Below are positions 44,382-55,897 of a stretch of 64,000 bases of DNA, in pieces. Position 1 is the stretch's first letter, and every line of letters begins with the position of its first letter. The DNA lies in contig JALUTQ010000040.1 of NCBI GenBank assembly GCA_032718865.1, positions 1,364,001 to 1,428,000 on the forward strand. The letters run 5' to 3'. The stretch comes from Tilletia caries. Its lineage: Eukaryota; Basidiomycota; Exobasidiomycetes; Tilletiales; Tilletiaceae. Both the position numbers and the translations under genes were made by a program. The notes below the pieces were generated by a model. It had not been told where the DNA came from. It did not search any database and worked only from the letters and a program-made list of their open reading frames with translations.

Positions 44382-45226
44382 GCGCGAGAGAGGCATTATT
44401 ACCCTCCCAAAAAAGAAAAAGTACGAAACGGGTCCTCTTTGTCTTCTGTCATTCCCGGTTTTGCTTTCGGAGTCATAGAACAATTCCCATTCAGTAACCT
44501 CCCTTCCGGGACGGACGCGGTTGACTTGGAGGTCTGTGAGTATGTAGGAGGGACCGCCGCGATTGAACTGAACTTTCATGCGCGATACACAGAGGCTTTT
44601 CCTTTGCTGGGTCGATTCTCTTTCGTTGCCCTGCCGGACATCCTCCTCCCCTGGGGCCTGCGCCTCCCAGAGTGTCGAGTTGACAAACAACAAGCTGGAT
44701 CGCCGACTCAAGCCTTTCACCTGCAAGAGTGACGAGTTGACGAACACCAAGCTGCATCGCCTTCTCAGGAACCTGACATTCCTGAGCGTCAGTTCCCTGA
44801 CCGCTTCGCAGCTTCACCTCGTCCGCTCGTCGACAAGTGCGCTGTCAAGGTCAGAAGCGGTGTCGGGCCGACACGACAAATTTCGACGAGCAACTAACAA
44901 ACAATTCCTCCTCGCAGCATTCGTCGATGCACCACTACACCTGCATCATGCATCAACACCCGCTAAAACTTTTCTTTCTCCCTTCTGTCTTATGCGAATA
45001 TCTCCTCAACTTCCTCTGCAGAACCCGGGCTCGGCATCGATGGTCTGCCGGGAGTCTGCCGGTTCAACGCCTACCTTAAAAGCAGGCCTCTCCGTTTGAT
45101 TCCTTTCCCCTTTCCTCTTCTTTTTCTCTCTCCCCCGTACTTCCGTACAACTAACCTTACCCATTACCCAGCTTACCAGCATATACAACCCCACCCAACT
45201 TCTGCACCACCACCTACTACATCATT
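44382..45226. other. Intergenic, no supported gene
   Basis: Holds a near-duplicate of roughly 48 bp (about 44675 and 44728, GAGTTGAC-AAC-AAGCTG). The 173-codon frame there is Ser/Leu-rich and not convincing. Confidence 0.4.
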
Positions 45227-46640
45227 ATGTCCACCTTCCGACCCCTGTCCAACAATCAGTCCACCATTTTGTCCACCGTCCAAGTCAACGTCCAATTGAC
45301 TGTCCAGGCCGCCCATCAGCCTACTGTCCCTTCGTGCAACGAAGCGAAAGTAATGTGAGTGTTTCCTTCCTTCACACGTTTTGACCCAGCATAGCAACGA
45401 GGAACTGATCATGCATTACATGATATATCCTTCCCGTGCTTTATTATTTCCCGACAGCATCACCGACCATTCCATGGACCTCTCCACTGCTTTCGAGAAG
45501 GCTCTCGAGCAGATCGCTGCCGATGCTGCCGCCAAGAAGCAGTCGGACTGGTACTACGAACCCGAGTCGTTCCTCGTCCCCGTCGACAACGACGACAGCT
45601 TTGACCTCTCGCTCCCCATCATCCTCACCGAAGAGGAGCAGGTCACGCTTGCTGTCGCCACCATCGGTGACGCTGTCCGGGCCGTTGTCAGCGCCGACTC
45701 TCTCGACGTGTCTGTCGACTCCGACGAGGCGCGCGACGTCATCCCTGCCGCTGCTACCACGGACGACGACCTCATCGACGACATGAGTCTCATGGGCTTG
45801 GCCCTCGACTCCTTCCTCGGCCTCATACTTGCCGAGCGGGAGAAGGACGAGCTCGCCAACGCCGCTCAGATCTACGACGAGGCCGTCATGCTTATCGACA
45901 CCTCCGTCGAGTCTTTGCTCGACTTTCCTGTCCTCGCGGACGAAGAAGACATTGAGGTCGCCAAAGCTGCTCCCGCCGACGAGTTCACCGCACTGCTCAT
46001 CGACACCTCCCTCCAATCGCTTCTCGACTTTCCTGTCCTCGCGGACGAAGAAGAGATTGAGGTCATCAAAGCTGCTGCCGCCGACGAGTTCACCACACTG
46101 CTCATCGACACCTCCCTAGACTCGTTGCTGAACTTTGCTCTCGTCCCCAACCATGACGCCGACGTCCTCGTCAAAGCAACGCTCAAGAATCTCGTCATTC
46201 CCACCATCGTGCTCACCGCTCCCGACTCGCCGGGCTCGACCTCGATCTCGGCTTCGGTCGACACAGATTTCCTCTGCGTCCCTGGCATCTGTTCTCAACG
46301 GACCTCACGCCGGCTTGCGCGACAGGCCAGCCAAGACGACCTCGAGCTCATGCTCGTATTCCTCGACGACGAAAACACCGAGCTCCTGACCAACATGTCA
46401 CTCGATGACCTGGTCAACTTCGACCTCTTCTCCGACCATGGGAAGGTCGAGGTTTCGAAGAACGCTGCTCCCGCCGATGACGACGACGAGCTCCTGATCA
46501 ACACCTCGCTCACTGAACTGCTCGACTTCGTCCTCCTCGACGACTTCTTCTTCGACCATGAGAAGGTCGATGTTTTCGCCCCGAGTTGCGATGACCAAAC
46601 CGCTTTGTTGCACGACAACAACAATCTCTCCCGCTGCTAG
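45227..46640 (+). CDS. Acidic protein with internal repeats, no known family
   Basis: Two exons, 45227-45354 and 45458-46640, join in phase (436 residues), starting MSTFRPLSNN. I do not recognise the family. The body is strongly acidic and built from units of about 37-40 residues with the pattern LLIDTSLxSLLDFPVLADEE. Two adjacent copies (about 45890-46010 and 46000-46110) are nearly identical, and weaker copies continue to the end (LLINTSLTELLDFVLL). Spacing of Leu and Asp suggests amphipathic helices in a solenoid or a transactivation-like acidic region. There is no signal peptide or membrane segment. Codon use is GC-rich and consistent throughout, which supports real coding. Possible fast-evolving or lineage-specific gene. 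Confidence 0.65.
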
Positions 46641-46904
46641 ACCGATTTCAATCGAGTGAGTCTGACCCTCCGTTTACTGGCTACTACTGCCTCATCTGAT
46701 CCCACTCCTGACACTGACGCATACAATTGTGTTCCTCCTAACTCCTTCTTCCACTCATTGCAGCGTGATGACGGACAACACACGCTCGGTTCCTATCGGT
46801 CTACACTTTCGCCATTGCAGAATGGGTGCTGGGTTACTGCTGTCTTCGATAGCAGGGCATAAGTATCTTGGATTCGTGTGCTTGACTCTACTTACCCCCC
46901 TCCC

Positions 46905-47190
46905 GCGGTGCTGCTATCCCACCCGGGAGGGCGACTCGGTGTGGTATGGATTCGTGGCTTCATGACTCCCGCGGTGCTGTAATCCCACCCGGGAGGGCGA
47001 CTTGGTTCGTGGCTTCATGGCTCCCGCGGTGCTGTTATCCCACCCGGTAGGGCGACTCGGTTTGGTATGGATTCGTGGCTTCATGACTCCCGCGGTGCTG
47101 TTATCCCACCCGGGAGGGCGACTCGGTTCGTGGTTCCTGGCTCCCGCGGTGCTGTTATCCCACCCGGCAGCGCGATGCGACTCGGTTCGG
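46905..47190. repeat. Five tandem GC-rich units of alternating ~66 and ~55 bp
   Basis: Each unit starts CCCGCGGTGCTG and includes ATCCCACCCGG. Units 1 and 3 carry an extra segment with TATGGATTCGTGG that units 2 and 4 lack, so the array grew by doubling of a two-unit block. An open minus-strand frame through it is compositional. Confidence 0.8.
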
Positions 47191-48546
47191 CATGGATTTC
47201 TCGGTCGCCCCTTCTGCTCTCGCCTCTCAACTCTCGCCTCTGCCTCTCGTCTTTCGCCTCTCGCCTCGCTGCCTCCGTTCTCCGGGTTCGTCCTCGACTC
47301 CCTCAAAACCAGATACGCCCAAAAAAACGTCAAAACCCAGCAAACCCTACAAAACATCGACTCGTTTCTCGCCTCCCGTTTCTCGCCTCTCGTCTCTCGC
47401 CCGTCACCCCTGGTCTCTCGACTCTCGCTCTCAGGTCGTTGTTGTAAGCAAGTATGCCTCTTGCCTTTTGTGTCTTACCTCTTTCCCCTTGCCTCTAGTC
47501 GTTTGCTCTCGGTCGTCGATCTCGGTCGCTTTAGGTAAGTTCAGGTATTGGATTCATGTCTTTGCTTGTATGGACCATCTAACACTTCCTCCTTCTTCTC
47601 ACAGCCACCTCCCGGGTGGCATATGGGTCGGCATATGTGCCATCCGGGAGAAGACCTCGGGACAAGGGAGAGGTGCCCAGTCGTACCTCCTCTCGATCCC
47701 ACGGTGCGGATTGGGGTTGCGACGTCCCTTGGCTCGGTCGGACTCCCAGGTGTTCACCGCCGGGAGCCACCGGGTCATCGGCGTCGTTGATTTGTTCGCA
47801 CCAGCGCCCACTTTGAGCACAGTGGGCGAAGTGTCTCCCACCCCTTCTGCCCCTCCGAGCTCCTTCCCATCTTCCTGTTTGCGTGCTCCCCTCAGTTGTG
47901 TGCGCTGGTTCGAAACAGTTCACACAGCTGTGGGTTAGCGCCGGAGGAAGATGGAAGGTGTGAGGAGGGGGTAGTGCTCCAGAATCGACTGGGGTGGGAT
48001 TGTACGCGGTAAGTTCCTCTCCATGCTTCTTTAGCTTGATATCGCCTTTGTCATTTATCAGATTCCTTCTCTTTCTTTCTTTCTTACGTCCGACCCCTTC
48101 GTGGTCCTCCCCGCCCGCCAACGACGGGAAAGTTGGGGGCCCTCGTCACATGGCAGGTCCTGAAGAAAGCGACAGCATGTCCTTCTCAAAGTGAGTCCGC
48201 TTTCGTCCTCACTAAGTGCAAGCCCGAATGCAATTTGATCGCTCGAGATGTTACTGCTGAACGAATGCTTCCTCCTCCTACTGTTTTCCCCACTACCAGA
48301 ACCAAACCTTCCAGGGCCGTCTTAATCATTGAACTGTGAGTCTATATCCACTCGCTCTTCTCGCAGATGTATGAGCGGAGTCAATATACTGATCCACTCC
48401 TTATCACTGTTACTTACTTTCTTTCTTTCACAGAGGTGCTTTGCGCTCAAAGCTGGTGGAGCTCCGTCTTTCCGACCTTCGTTCCGGTACTTCTACCTCT
48501 GGACGTCTGGGGGTGGAGCTCTGGCTTGTCTTGGTAGCGGTGTCCA
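47191..48546. other. Spacer with no supported gene
   Basis: Only low-complexity frames. The words CGGGTGGCATATGGGTC and CGGCATATGTGCC-like sequence at about 47610 form a local imperfect repeat. Confidence 0.4.
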
Positions 48547-49047
48547 GGACCGATCGGCTACCTTCGACTCCATCCTGCGTTCGTCAACGTCGACACGGAG
48601 TGCGTCGAGATACAGGAGTGAGTGGAAAACGCGGTAGAAGACCGAAGCTGCGTGGACGCACTCGCTGAATTACCAAATGATCCTACTCATCGCCGTCAGC
48701 ATAACGCTGCCCTACCAGGAACACCATCACCCGGCAACGCACCCTACCTCGTTCTCGTCCTCGTGCAGTCCGTGCGGTTCGTGCGTGCCTTGGTCACATT
48801 CTGAAGCTTGGTCCGTTCACATGATTTCCGGTCTGCGTATTCTTCTGCCAATTGCATGCGACTGATATCTTTCACCTTTGCCCAGACGCCGTTGAGATCT
48901 TGCTCGTGCTTCTTCTTCTCCGTTCATTTCGCCATCTGTTCCAACTTCCTGCCGGACGCACGCAAGAACGAGAAATCGATATCGACGACTACCACGGGAC
49001 TCACTGGATCGGATGTCGATCCGCAGAGAGGGTGCGGTCGCTGTGCA
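48547..49047. repeat. 0.5-kb duplicated block, copy 2
   Basis: Direct copy of 43176-43674, with a shared end at GCTGTGCA. Here it is not followed by MTHFR sequence. Confidence 0.8.
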
Positions 49048-50331
49048 CGAGGACATCGAGAGACGTAGCGGATTGACATTGGTGCGTGAGTCGAGGTTGA
49101 GGTTTTGTTCCGGAACAAAGCACATGGGGGCAGGGGGACCGAGCGCTGACCTAGACTTTCATGTGCTTCTGCTGCTCTCACAGCCGGGCAGCATCTTGCC
49201 TGGCACAGAGTCTCGGCATGCGCTGATTCAGATGACAGCAAGGCGTCTGCAATTTATCACGGTGGAGCAAGAGGGAAGCACATAGAAGGAAGCAAGAGAC
49301 GGGCCCGCCCACGGTCAAGGAAGGTGTCGCGCCGGAACAAATGTCCACTTCAATCTAACGATTGAAACACCCTCCAATTTCTGCAAAGTGGGAGGCGAGA
49401 GGCGCTCTTTACATTCCGTTTCCTTCCCTGCCCGGACTTGACCTCGATCACGACCCAATCAAGACTTCGATCACGACCCCATCAACCGTGGAAGGCCCTC
49501 GAACGACGTAGGAAGAAGGTCGAAAACTGCCTGCTTTTGGGAGGGGGGGCAAAGGTATATAACAAGGCCCTTTCCCACTCCAAGCCCCCCTCTCAGATTC
49601 TGTCCTCACCCAACCTGCTCGAGACGATTCCTCCCTCTCGTCTTCGATCCCTCACACACTCTCACACACTCATCTAAATACACACACACACACACACACA
49701 CATGCATCAAAATCGGTCCAACTATCGACCTTCATAAAGTCCTCGCTTCTGCAAGCCCCCTTGCTCGAGCAATTGGCAGTCGATATCCATCTATACGTCT
49801 GGCCACCCATGACCCACCCACCCACCTGCACACACGCACACACATACACACCTACACACACCTAAATACCCACTGGTCCACTCATCCAATCAATGGTCCA
49901 CCCATCCACTCGGTCACCTAGTACCCACACATCCACACACCCACTCACACAGGGTCCGAATACTTCGGTCCACGGGTCTAGGATTTTCGCTGGTCTACGG
50001 GATCCACGGGTCCGCAGTTCCGGCTTCCTGTCGTCTGCCGCCGTCGTTAGGTCCTCCCTCTCCCACGAGCAAGTCCCGTCCGTCCTGCCCTTCGTCAAGT
50101 CTACCGTCTCAGCACACACAACCATCCCGACGTCAAGACCAACCAATGCCATCGCACTCCTCTCATGGGTCCTCAACAAAGGTCAACACCCCCGACCTCA
50201 AGCTACATTGGCATTGGTCGGCAAGGGCACGGCACCAAGGACGGGCGGGCCCCTATTCATGATGATCAAGGGACGTGGGGGCTGGGAGGCCAACTGACAC
50301 ACACTCATGGGGGGACCGAGGCCAGGTCATT
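49048..50331. other. Spacer with CA/CACC-rich simple sequence
   Basis: A CA microsatellite at about 49679-49700, and CACA/CCACC-rich tracts to about 49950. No gene supported. Confidence 0.5.
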
Positions 50332-50700
50332 GGGGGCGGGAGTTCGATATGATTTCAGAGAGGGTACCACTTTGGGGTCGAACCGACTTCCCAATCCGGT
50401 GCCCTGGACCAAGGTCTAGGGCACAGGGGCCGGGAGTTCGGTGGTACGTCAGAGAGGGTACCCCTTTGGGGTCGTACTGACCTCCTAGCTCGGTGAGCTG
50501 GACCGAGTCTAGGGCACGGGGGCGGGAATTCGGTGGTATGTCCGAAAGGGCGCCCTCTGGGGTCGAACCGACCTCCCAATCCGGTGCCCTGGACCGAGGT
50601 CTAGGGCACGGGGGCCGGAATCCGGTGGCACTTCAGAGGGTTACCTAGCTGGCGTCGTACCGACCTCCCAATCTCGGTGCGTAGACTTGGGTCCCCTTTC
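50332..50700. repeat. Four tandem ~92-bp units
   Basis: Units start near 50332, 50425, 50518 and 50610 with GGGGGCGGGA or a variant. Each contains GGGTACC or a derivative, GGGGTCG, ACCGACCTCCCAATC and GGTCTAGGGCAC. The last copy is the most diverged and loses the end. Confidence 0.8.
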
Positions 50701-50937
50701 GGCGCAGTGGCATTCCTTCGAGGGGGGGAGGGTCAACAATGCCGCTGCGTCTATCGAGCGCCTCTCTGCCTGATCAGCATCCCTCGGGTGTGAGGTGTCA
50801 CCCGGGGGAATCCCCCTTCAATGCGGGGGAGGAGAGGCGCGAGACCCTTCGGGGGTGAGTACCATCCTTCCTCTGAACTCATCTTGTGATTCTACTGTGT
50901 TGACCAACGTGATCTCTTCCCTCTTGGCTGTCCCATC

Positions 50938-51370
50938 TTCCATGCTCTCATCGTCGACACCGTTCCCGTCTCGCTCTCCTCCTCTCCATTCCTGGGTCGC
51001 CATCATCATCATTAACACCCTCGACCTCACCCTCGATATTGCCTCCGCCTTCCTCCTCGACATCGACACCGACCCCGCCACGGCTGTCTCCTTCCTGCTC
51101 GACGCCGACCTCGTCTTCCCCTCCGACCTCATCTCCCACCTCGACCTCGACCTCGACCTTTACCCATTCCGTCGTCACTCACTGCCATCATCTACCCGCT
51201 CGAGACCATCCACCCTTCCCGGCTCGCACTCCTCCCCACCGGGCATGGTGAGTCCTCACATCGAGTCTTCCATGCTACGCACTAACCCTTTGTGGATCGA
51301 CCAATGTGCTTCAACTAAATGTATCTCACACCCTACCTTACAATGCCATCATCATCAATCCTCGTGTTAA
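50938..51370 (+). CDS. Doubtful small gene, Asp/Leu-rich
   Basis: An open frame from ATG near 50941 encodes LDLTLDIASAFLLDIDTDPA and SHLDLDLDLYPF. The Asp-Leu style recalls the acidic repeat protein at 45227, but there is no clear alignment. A GTGAGT donor at about 50855 suggests an upstream leader exon. Start and splicing are uncertain, and it could be a decayed relative. Confidence 0.22.
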
Positions 51371-51600
51371 CTTTCACTGTCTGCATTGTGCGCGATCCCT
51401 GCCTCTTCGCCCTCATCGAGTCTGGATGGATTTCATGGAGTGGTACTCTGGCAGGAAAGGCTCAGCGCGACGAGCCTGAGCTCATCCGGCTGGCTCTCTT
51501 TGCACTCGGACTGGGCGATGATGGAAAGGAATCCGTGACTGACGGTATGTGATTTGTCCATTTCGGTTTCTGTACGTTGTTGAGGATATGTGGATATGAT

Positions 51601-52639
51601 TCATAATCTGGTCTTGTCCGCCGCTGATGATGGTGATGATGCTCCGTGCTGTGCCATGATCCGCTCCTGTTCGGTCCAGTGCGCCTGTTGTTGATCAAGG
51701 TCGGCCTTGGGGGGCGCCTGGTCGTCGTCCCAGTCGAGGCCCATGCCTCGCTCGGTGACGTTGTGAGGCAGGTGACCGAAGTTCCACTCGCGTTCGGATC
51801 CGCTGGCGAGGTGGTCGCATGATGCGTTGAGGGTGTGAGTGAATGCGGTGGATGGGTCGAGGTCTCCGATCCGCATTCGAGAAGCGGACGAGGACGGAGG
51901 ACGACGGTCGTACTGGCTGAGACTGCAGGTGCCCGCTCCGACGTGATAGCCCACCGCATTCCCGCCTTCCTGTTGTTCCCACGGCGCACCGGGTCCCTTA
52001 CAGACGAGGGCACGTCCCATGGCGATGATAGTCGCCGCATGCGAAACCAGAAGGACCCGCCGTACCTCCGGAAACAGAAGTTCGCACTGCCGCTCGATCC
52101 GACGGAGGACCTGCGCCGCGCGGGCGTGGAGCTCAGGTACGTCCTCGCCCTCCGGGTGTGCATAGAGCACGGGCGGCCAGGCGTGCGTGGGCGCAAGTGC
52201 GTCGGGCGGGAAGTACGGTTCGAGCAAATCTCGCGTGGGTGGGTACGGGTGTATGCCGCCCGTCCCCTCCGGATCGCTGGTTGAGGCTTCGACGGGCGGG
52301 AACCACTCTGCGAGCCCTGGTTCGAGGTGGATGGGTAAGGCGAGGGCCTTGGACGTCGGGAGGGAGGTTTGGACGGTGCGGTAGTATGGGGATGAGAGGA
52401 TGAGCTGGGGCCGTGATTCGGGTGGGAGGGAGAGGAAATGGGTTGCGAGTTCTGCTGCCTGGTCGAGGCCGTGTGCTGTGAGGACGGGATCGCGTGGGCG
52501 ACCGAGCATGCCGAGGGTGATGTTGCCATGCCAGTTCCTGTTAGATGAGAGAGGATCAGCGAATACGGGACTGCATAAATTGAGGATGGACGACTCACAT
52601 GCGGAAGCCGTGGCGGACGATGTAGATGGTGTCCAGCAT
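51601..52639 (-). CDS. Histidine phosphatase (phosphoglycerate mutase) family, tau55-like
   Basis: Exons 52599-52639 and 51601-52537 join in phase to 325 residues. The start MLDTIYIVRHGFRMNW holds the RHG catalytic motif. The second catalytic His is in VLLVSHAATIIAMGRAL, and the acidic partner is probably in GLAEWFPP. Fungal proteins with RHGxRxNW and this spacing are usually annotated as TFIIIC tau55 (Tfc7)-like, though biochemically they are only phosphatase-fold proteins. The C-terminal 110 residues (NFGHLPHNVTERGMGLDWDD onward) are not part of the fold. A damaged copy of exon 2 lies at 58741-58869. Confidence 0.8.
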
Positions 52640-52880
52640 GGTGTTACTATTCGACTGCGCAGGGTGTATGCTGTATGCTATGCGTATCCTGTAGATGAGC
52701 GCGACGGCTCCACCGATGGCAGCGGGAAGGTCGGGGATGGCAGCGAGCCATGGTTAGGTCGGTGATTCGGCGATTGAGACAGCATGGCGGTGGTCCCCAT
52801 CCTCACTTATTATGGTTACGAGCTTGGACTGACTGGTACGACGGCCAGCACTCCGCAGCGCGCGACGACCAGAGCGAGAG
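52640..52880. promoter_or_regulatory. Shared divergent promoter, tau55-like and membrane protein genes
   Basis: 241 bp between the two start codons. No specific binding site stands out. Confidence 0.45.
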
Positions 52881-55311
52881 ATGGACGACTCTGGGTACGC
52901 GGGTGGGGCAGCTGCTGTTGCGTCCCTCGTCGCCTCGTCGCTCTTCCCCTCGCCCTCGTCGGCAGCGGCAGCGGCAGCGGCATCAGGATCAGGATCAGCA
53001 TCAGCATCAGCCTCAGCATCGGACTACTTCACCTACACCGAGAACAGCGGCGGCGGGTTCACCAGCGACGAGATCCTCTCCCTCCTGCCCGCCTTCTCCT
53101 ACTCGCTCCCCGTCCAGGTCCTCGTCACCGGCATCAACCTCTCCATCTGCACGGTGATCCTGACCCACCTGCTCTTCACCGCCTCGTACCACTACCCGCT
53201 CTCCAAACACAACTTCCTCCTCCAGCTCGGCGGCGCCACCTTCCTCATCATCAACCTCGCCACCGAGCTCAGCATCATCTTCGCACATGCCCAGAAACAG
53301 TCCAGGAGGTATCCGTTTGGGTTCAACTATGTCGCCGTGCAGGTGCCCCCCAGCGAAGATGCCTGGAACTTCGTACAGCAGTTCTTCTACCTCCTCCTAC
53401 GCGCCATCACCGTCCTCTTCGTTCACCTGACCCACATCCAGTTCCTCACCCTCCTCTTCCCCTCCCGCCTCGAACGTCGTCTCATCCTATGGATGCTGGG
53501 CCCCCTCGCTCTTATCGCGTCCGGCATGCAGTTTGGCGACTTCACTTCCACCGATGCCCAGAAGACCTCCGATCTCTTGGACACCCTCCAGCGCATTTCC
53601 GAGTCTACTTTGACCATGCTGTATACGTGCGCACTCCTGATCTGGGGCCTTGCTGTCAATCGCGGACGCGCTTGGAGGACCGATGGAGGCACCGCCGCAT
53701 TTGGCACAGCCGCCTGTCTTCTCGCCCTGGTCAACACCAGCATGGCCTTCTTGGAGTCAGTTTCTCTCTCCTCTCCCTTTTTCGCTTTAGCATGCTGATG
53801 CTTTCGATTTCCTCCCCCGCAGACTTCGGTTCGATTACTTGCACTGGCTTCCCGATCTCACCTGGGTCGTCACAGCCTCCCAGAGCTGGCTAGGCTACTG
53901 GTGGTGGGTCGGCGCTGGCATGGTAAGATCCTCGTTCTCTGATTTCTCCTATACAGTGCAATTCTTCGTGCAGTTTCATAACCCCTTCTCCATCTCGATC
54001 TTACAGGGCATCGGAGAAGTAGAGGACCGCGCAGCACGCGCGATGCGGAAACGGAAACGAGCCGTTCGCAAGCAACGAAGAGAGCAGTCGAAACAAGCAG
54101 CAGCGGCGGCGGCGGCGGCCGCACGCGAGGTCGGGTCGTCCTCAGCCGCATCAGCCTCGGGTACCGCCGGTGGCGATTCAGCGCTGGGCAGTCTAAGGCG
54201 GAGGTTAGGCTTCGGAGCACCTGGCAGTCAGGCCGGCAGTGGCAGTGCAGCTGCTGTGAATGGAGGAGTAGAGGGAGGAGCAGGAAGGGCTGAGTCGAAT
54301 GCTGGCTCGGCGAATGGGTCCATACCGCCTCCCCAGCGCAGGACGTCACGGACTGCGAAATCGGGGAGGAATTCGTCTGGCGATGCACACATGCACGCCT
54401 CGGGCGATGTTGAATTGCAAGAGGTCATCATTGATCGGGCGGGAAGTGGGGATCCGCTCTCTGGGACCTCGGCACAGCCACAGCAACAACAGCAACAACA
54501 GCAACAACAGCGAACAGCCCACTTCGACGACACCAGCCCAGGCACCGGGATGACCCGCGCCCCGTCCGTCTCCGGCATGACCACCGGCTCAGGCTCCTCC
54601 AACCCGTCCTCCTCGCCCGCGAACAACATCTTCACGCGCTCCTTACGCACGCTGGCCGACATCCAGCCTGCCTTCGTCCGGGCGCGGATCGATCGGTTGA
54701 GGCGGGAACATGCGCTGGCGGCGCGGAGGAATGCGAGGGAGCAGATGGACGTGGTGGAGAGGATCATGGGGAGGAATCCGCAGGCGGGGCTGTATCGGGC
54801 TGAGAGTCGGCGGGTGCCTGTTGTTCCTCCTCCTCCGCAGCAGGGGCAAGGGCAGGGGCAGGGGCCGAAGGCGTCGATGTCGTCGTCGTCGAGGAGACAT
54901 ATGGGTGGGAGTGGGGGTGCAGATGGAGGCGGTGGTGGCGGTAGCGGTGGCGTTGGGAGGATATCGAAAGGGGAGGCCGAACCTCCTGATCCTGGGAAAG
55001 GCTCGGGGACCGATGGAGTAGGCAATGGGAGTGTCCTTGGGCCCTCGAGGAGGAGGAGGACTACGACGACGAGGGAGGGAGAGGCTGGATGGACCGATGT
55101 GGAAGAGGAGCAAGAGCAGGAAGGGGAAGGGGAAGGGGATGGTGGGAATCGGAGCCGAGGGAAGAAGGGTGGGGATGTGCCTGCTGTCGGTGAGGCTGGC
55201 GGCGAAGCTGGAGCTGGAGCTGAAGCTGGTCCGCCTCCGTCGGATCGGGCGAGGTTGTGGGTTTCCGGCGCGGTACGGAGGATGCGGCTCAAGGAGCAGG
55301 ACACGTACTGA
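52881..55311 (+). CDS. Multi-pass (about seven) membrane protein with long disordered tail
   Basis: Exons 52881-53755, 53823-53922 and 54007-55311 (759 residues) join in phase. An Ala/Ser-rich extracellular-like N-terminus is followed by hydrophobic segments: VQVLVTGINLSICTVILTHL, FLIINLATELSIIFA, FFYLLLRAITVLFVHLTHIQ, LILWMLGPLALIASGMQFG, LTMLYTCALLIWGLAV, AAFGTAACLLALVNTSMAFL and LTWVVTASQSWLGYWWWVGA. The arrangement is compatible with a seven-helix protein. Then comes GIGEVEDRAARAMRKRKRAV (basic, cytoplasmic) and about 430 residues rich in Ser, Gly and Gln. I know no function. Receptor-like or transporter-like roles are equally possible; no GPCR-class motif was seen. Confidence 0.8.
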
Positions 55312-55897
55312 GGCCCGCCCGTCGCCTGGACACCCCTCCCCCAGTCGGACAATCTGCTGCGACCATCGTTCTCTTCGGCTCTGATTGCGCGACTTTCCAA
55401 GACTGTACTTGTAGAACCTTTGTGTGTGTGTGTTTTCCCCCTTAGTATAGTTCCCCTATCCGATGCAAACAACATGATTATTATCCCCCTTGTGTGGTAC
55501 GAAGCATGATGCGCTCATGCAAGCGCGAGGATGGGTGTCCTGGCGTGATGAGGAAGACCGAAAGGGGAGCTTCCGAGAGATGGGGCATCCCTTTTTTCCC
55601 ACCACCACGTCGACCCACGCCTCATGAGGTGAGTATCAGGTGTTGGGGCAAGCGGGAGAGGGCAGAGTGGATGTGGATGTGGACTGATCGAGCTTACACT
55701 GCAGCGCCTGCTTCTCACTCCCATCATCTCCTTCCGTGAACTGCGACAGTGTGGCTGAAGTTGCGCTCTGCTGGTGTGAAACTGTGAAGCGTGAAGCCAG
55801 GGCAAACCCACCAGCAAGAAGGTGTGCCACTCTCTCTGACCTCCCGCTCGGCGCTGACCCTCTTTCCCCAAGGCTGTCGATCGCTGACAATCTTCCT
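55312..55897. other. Intergenic, 3' UTR and promoter
   Basis: Pyrimidine-rich, no gene. Contains a short GT run near 55424. Confidence 0.5.

Noticed and set aside
46914..47357. Minus-strand frame with repeated ESPSRVG
   Set aside because: A compositional frame through the GC-rich tandem array.
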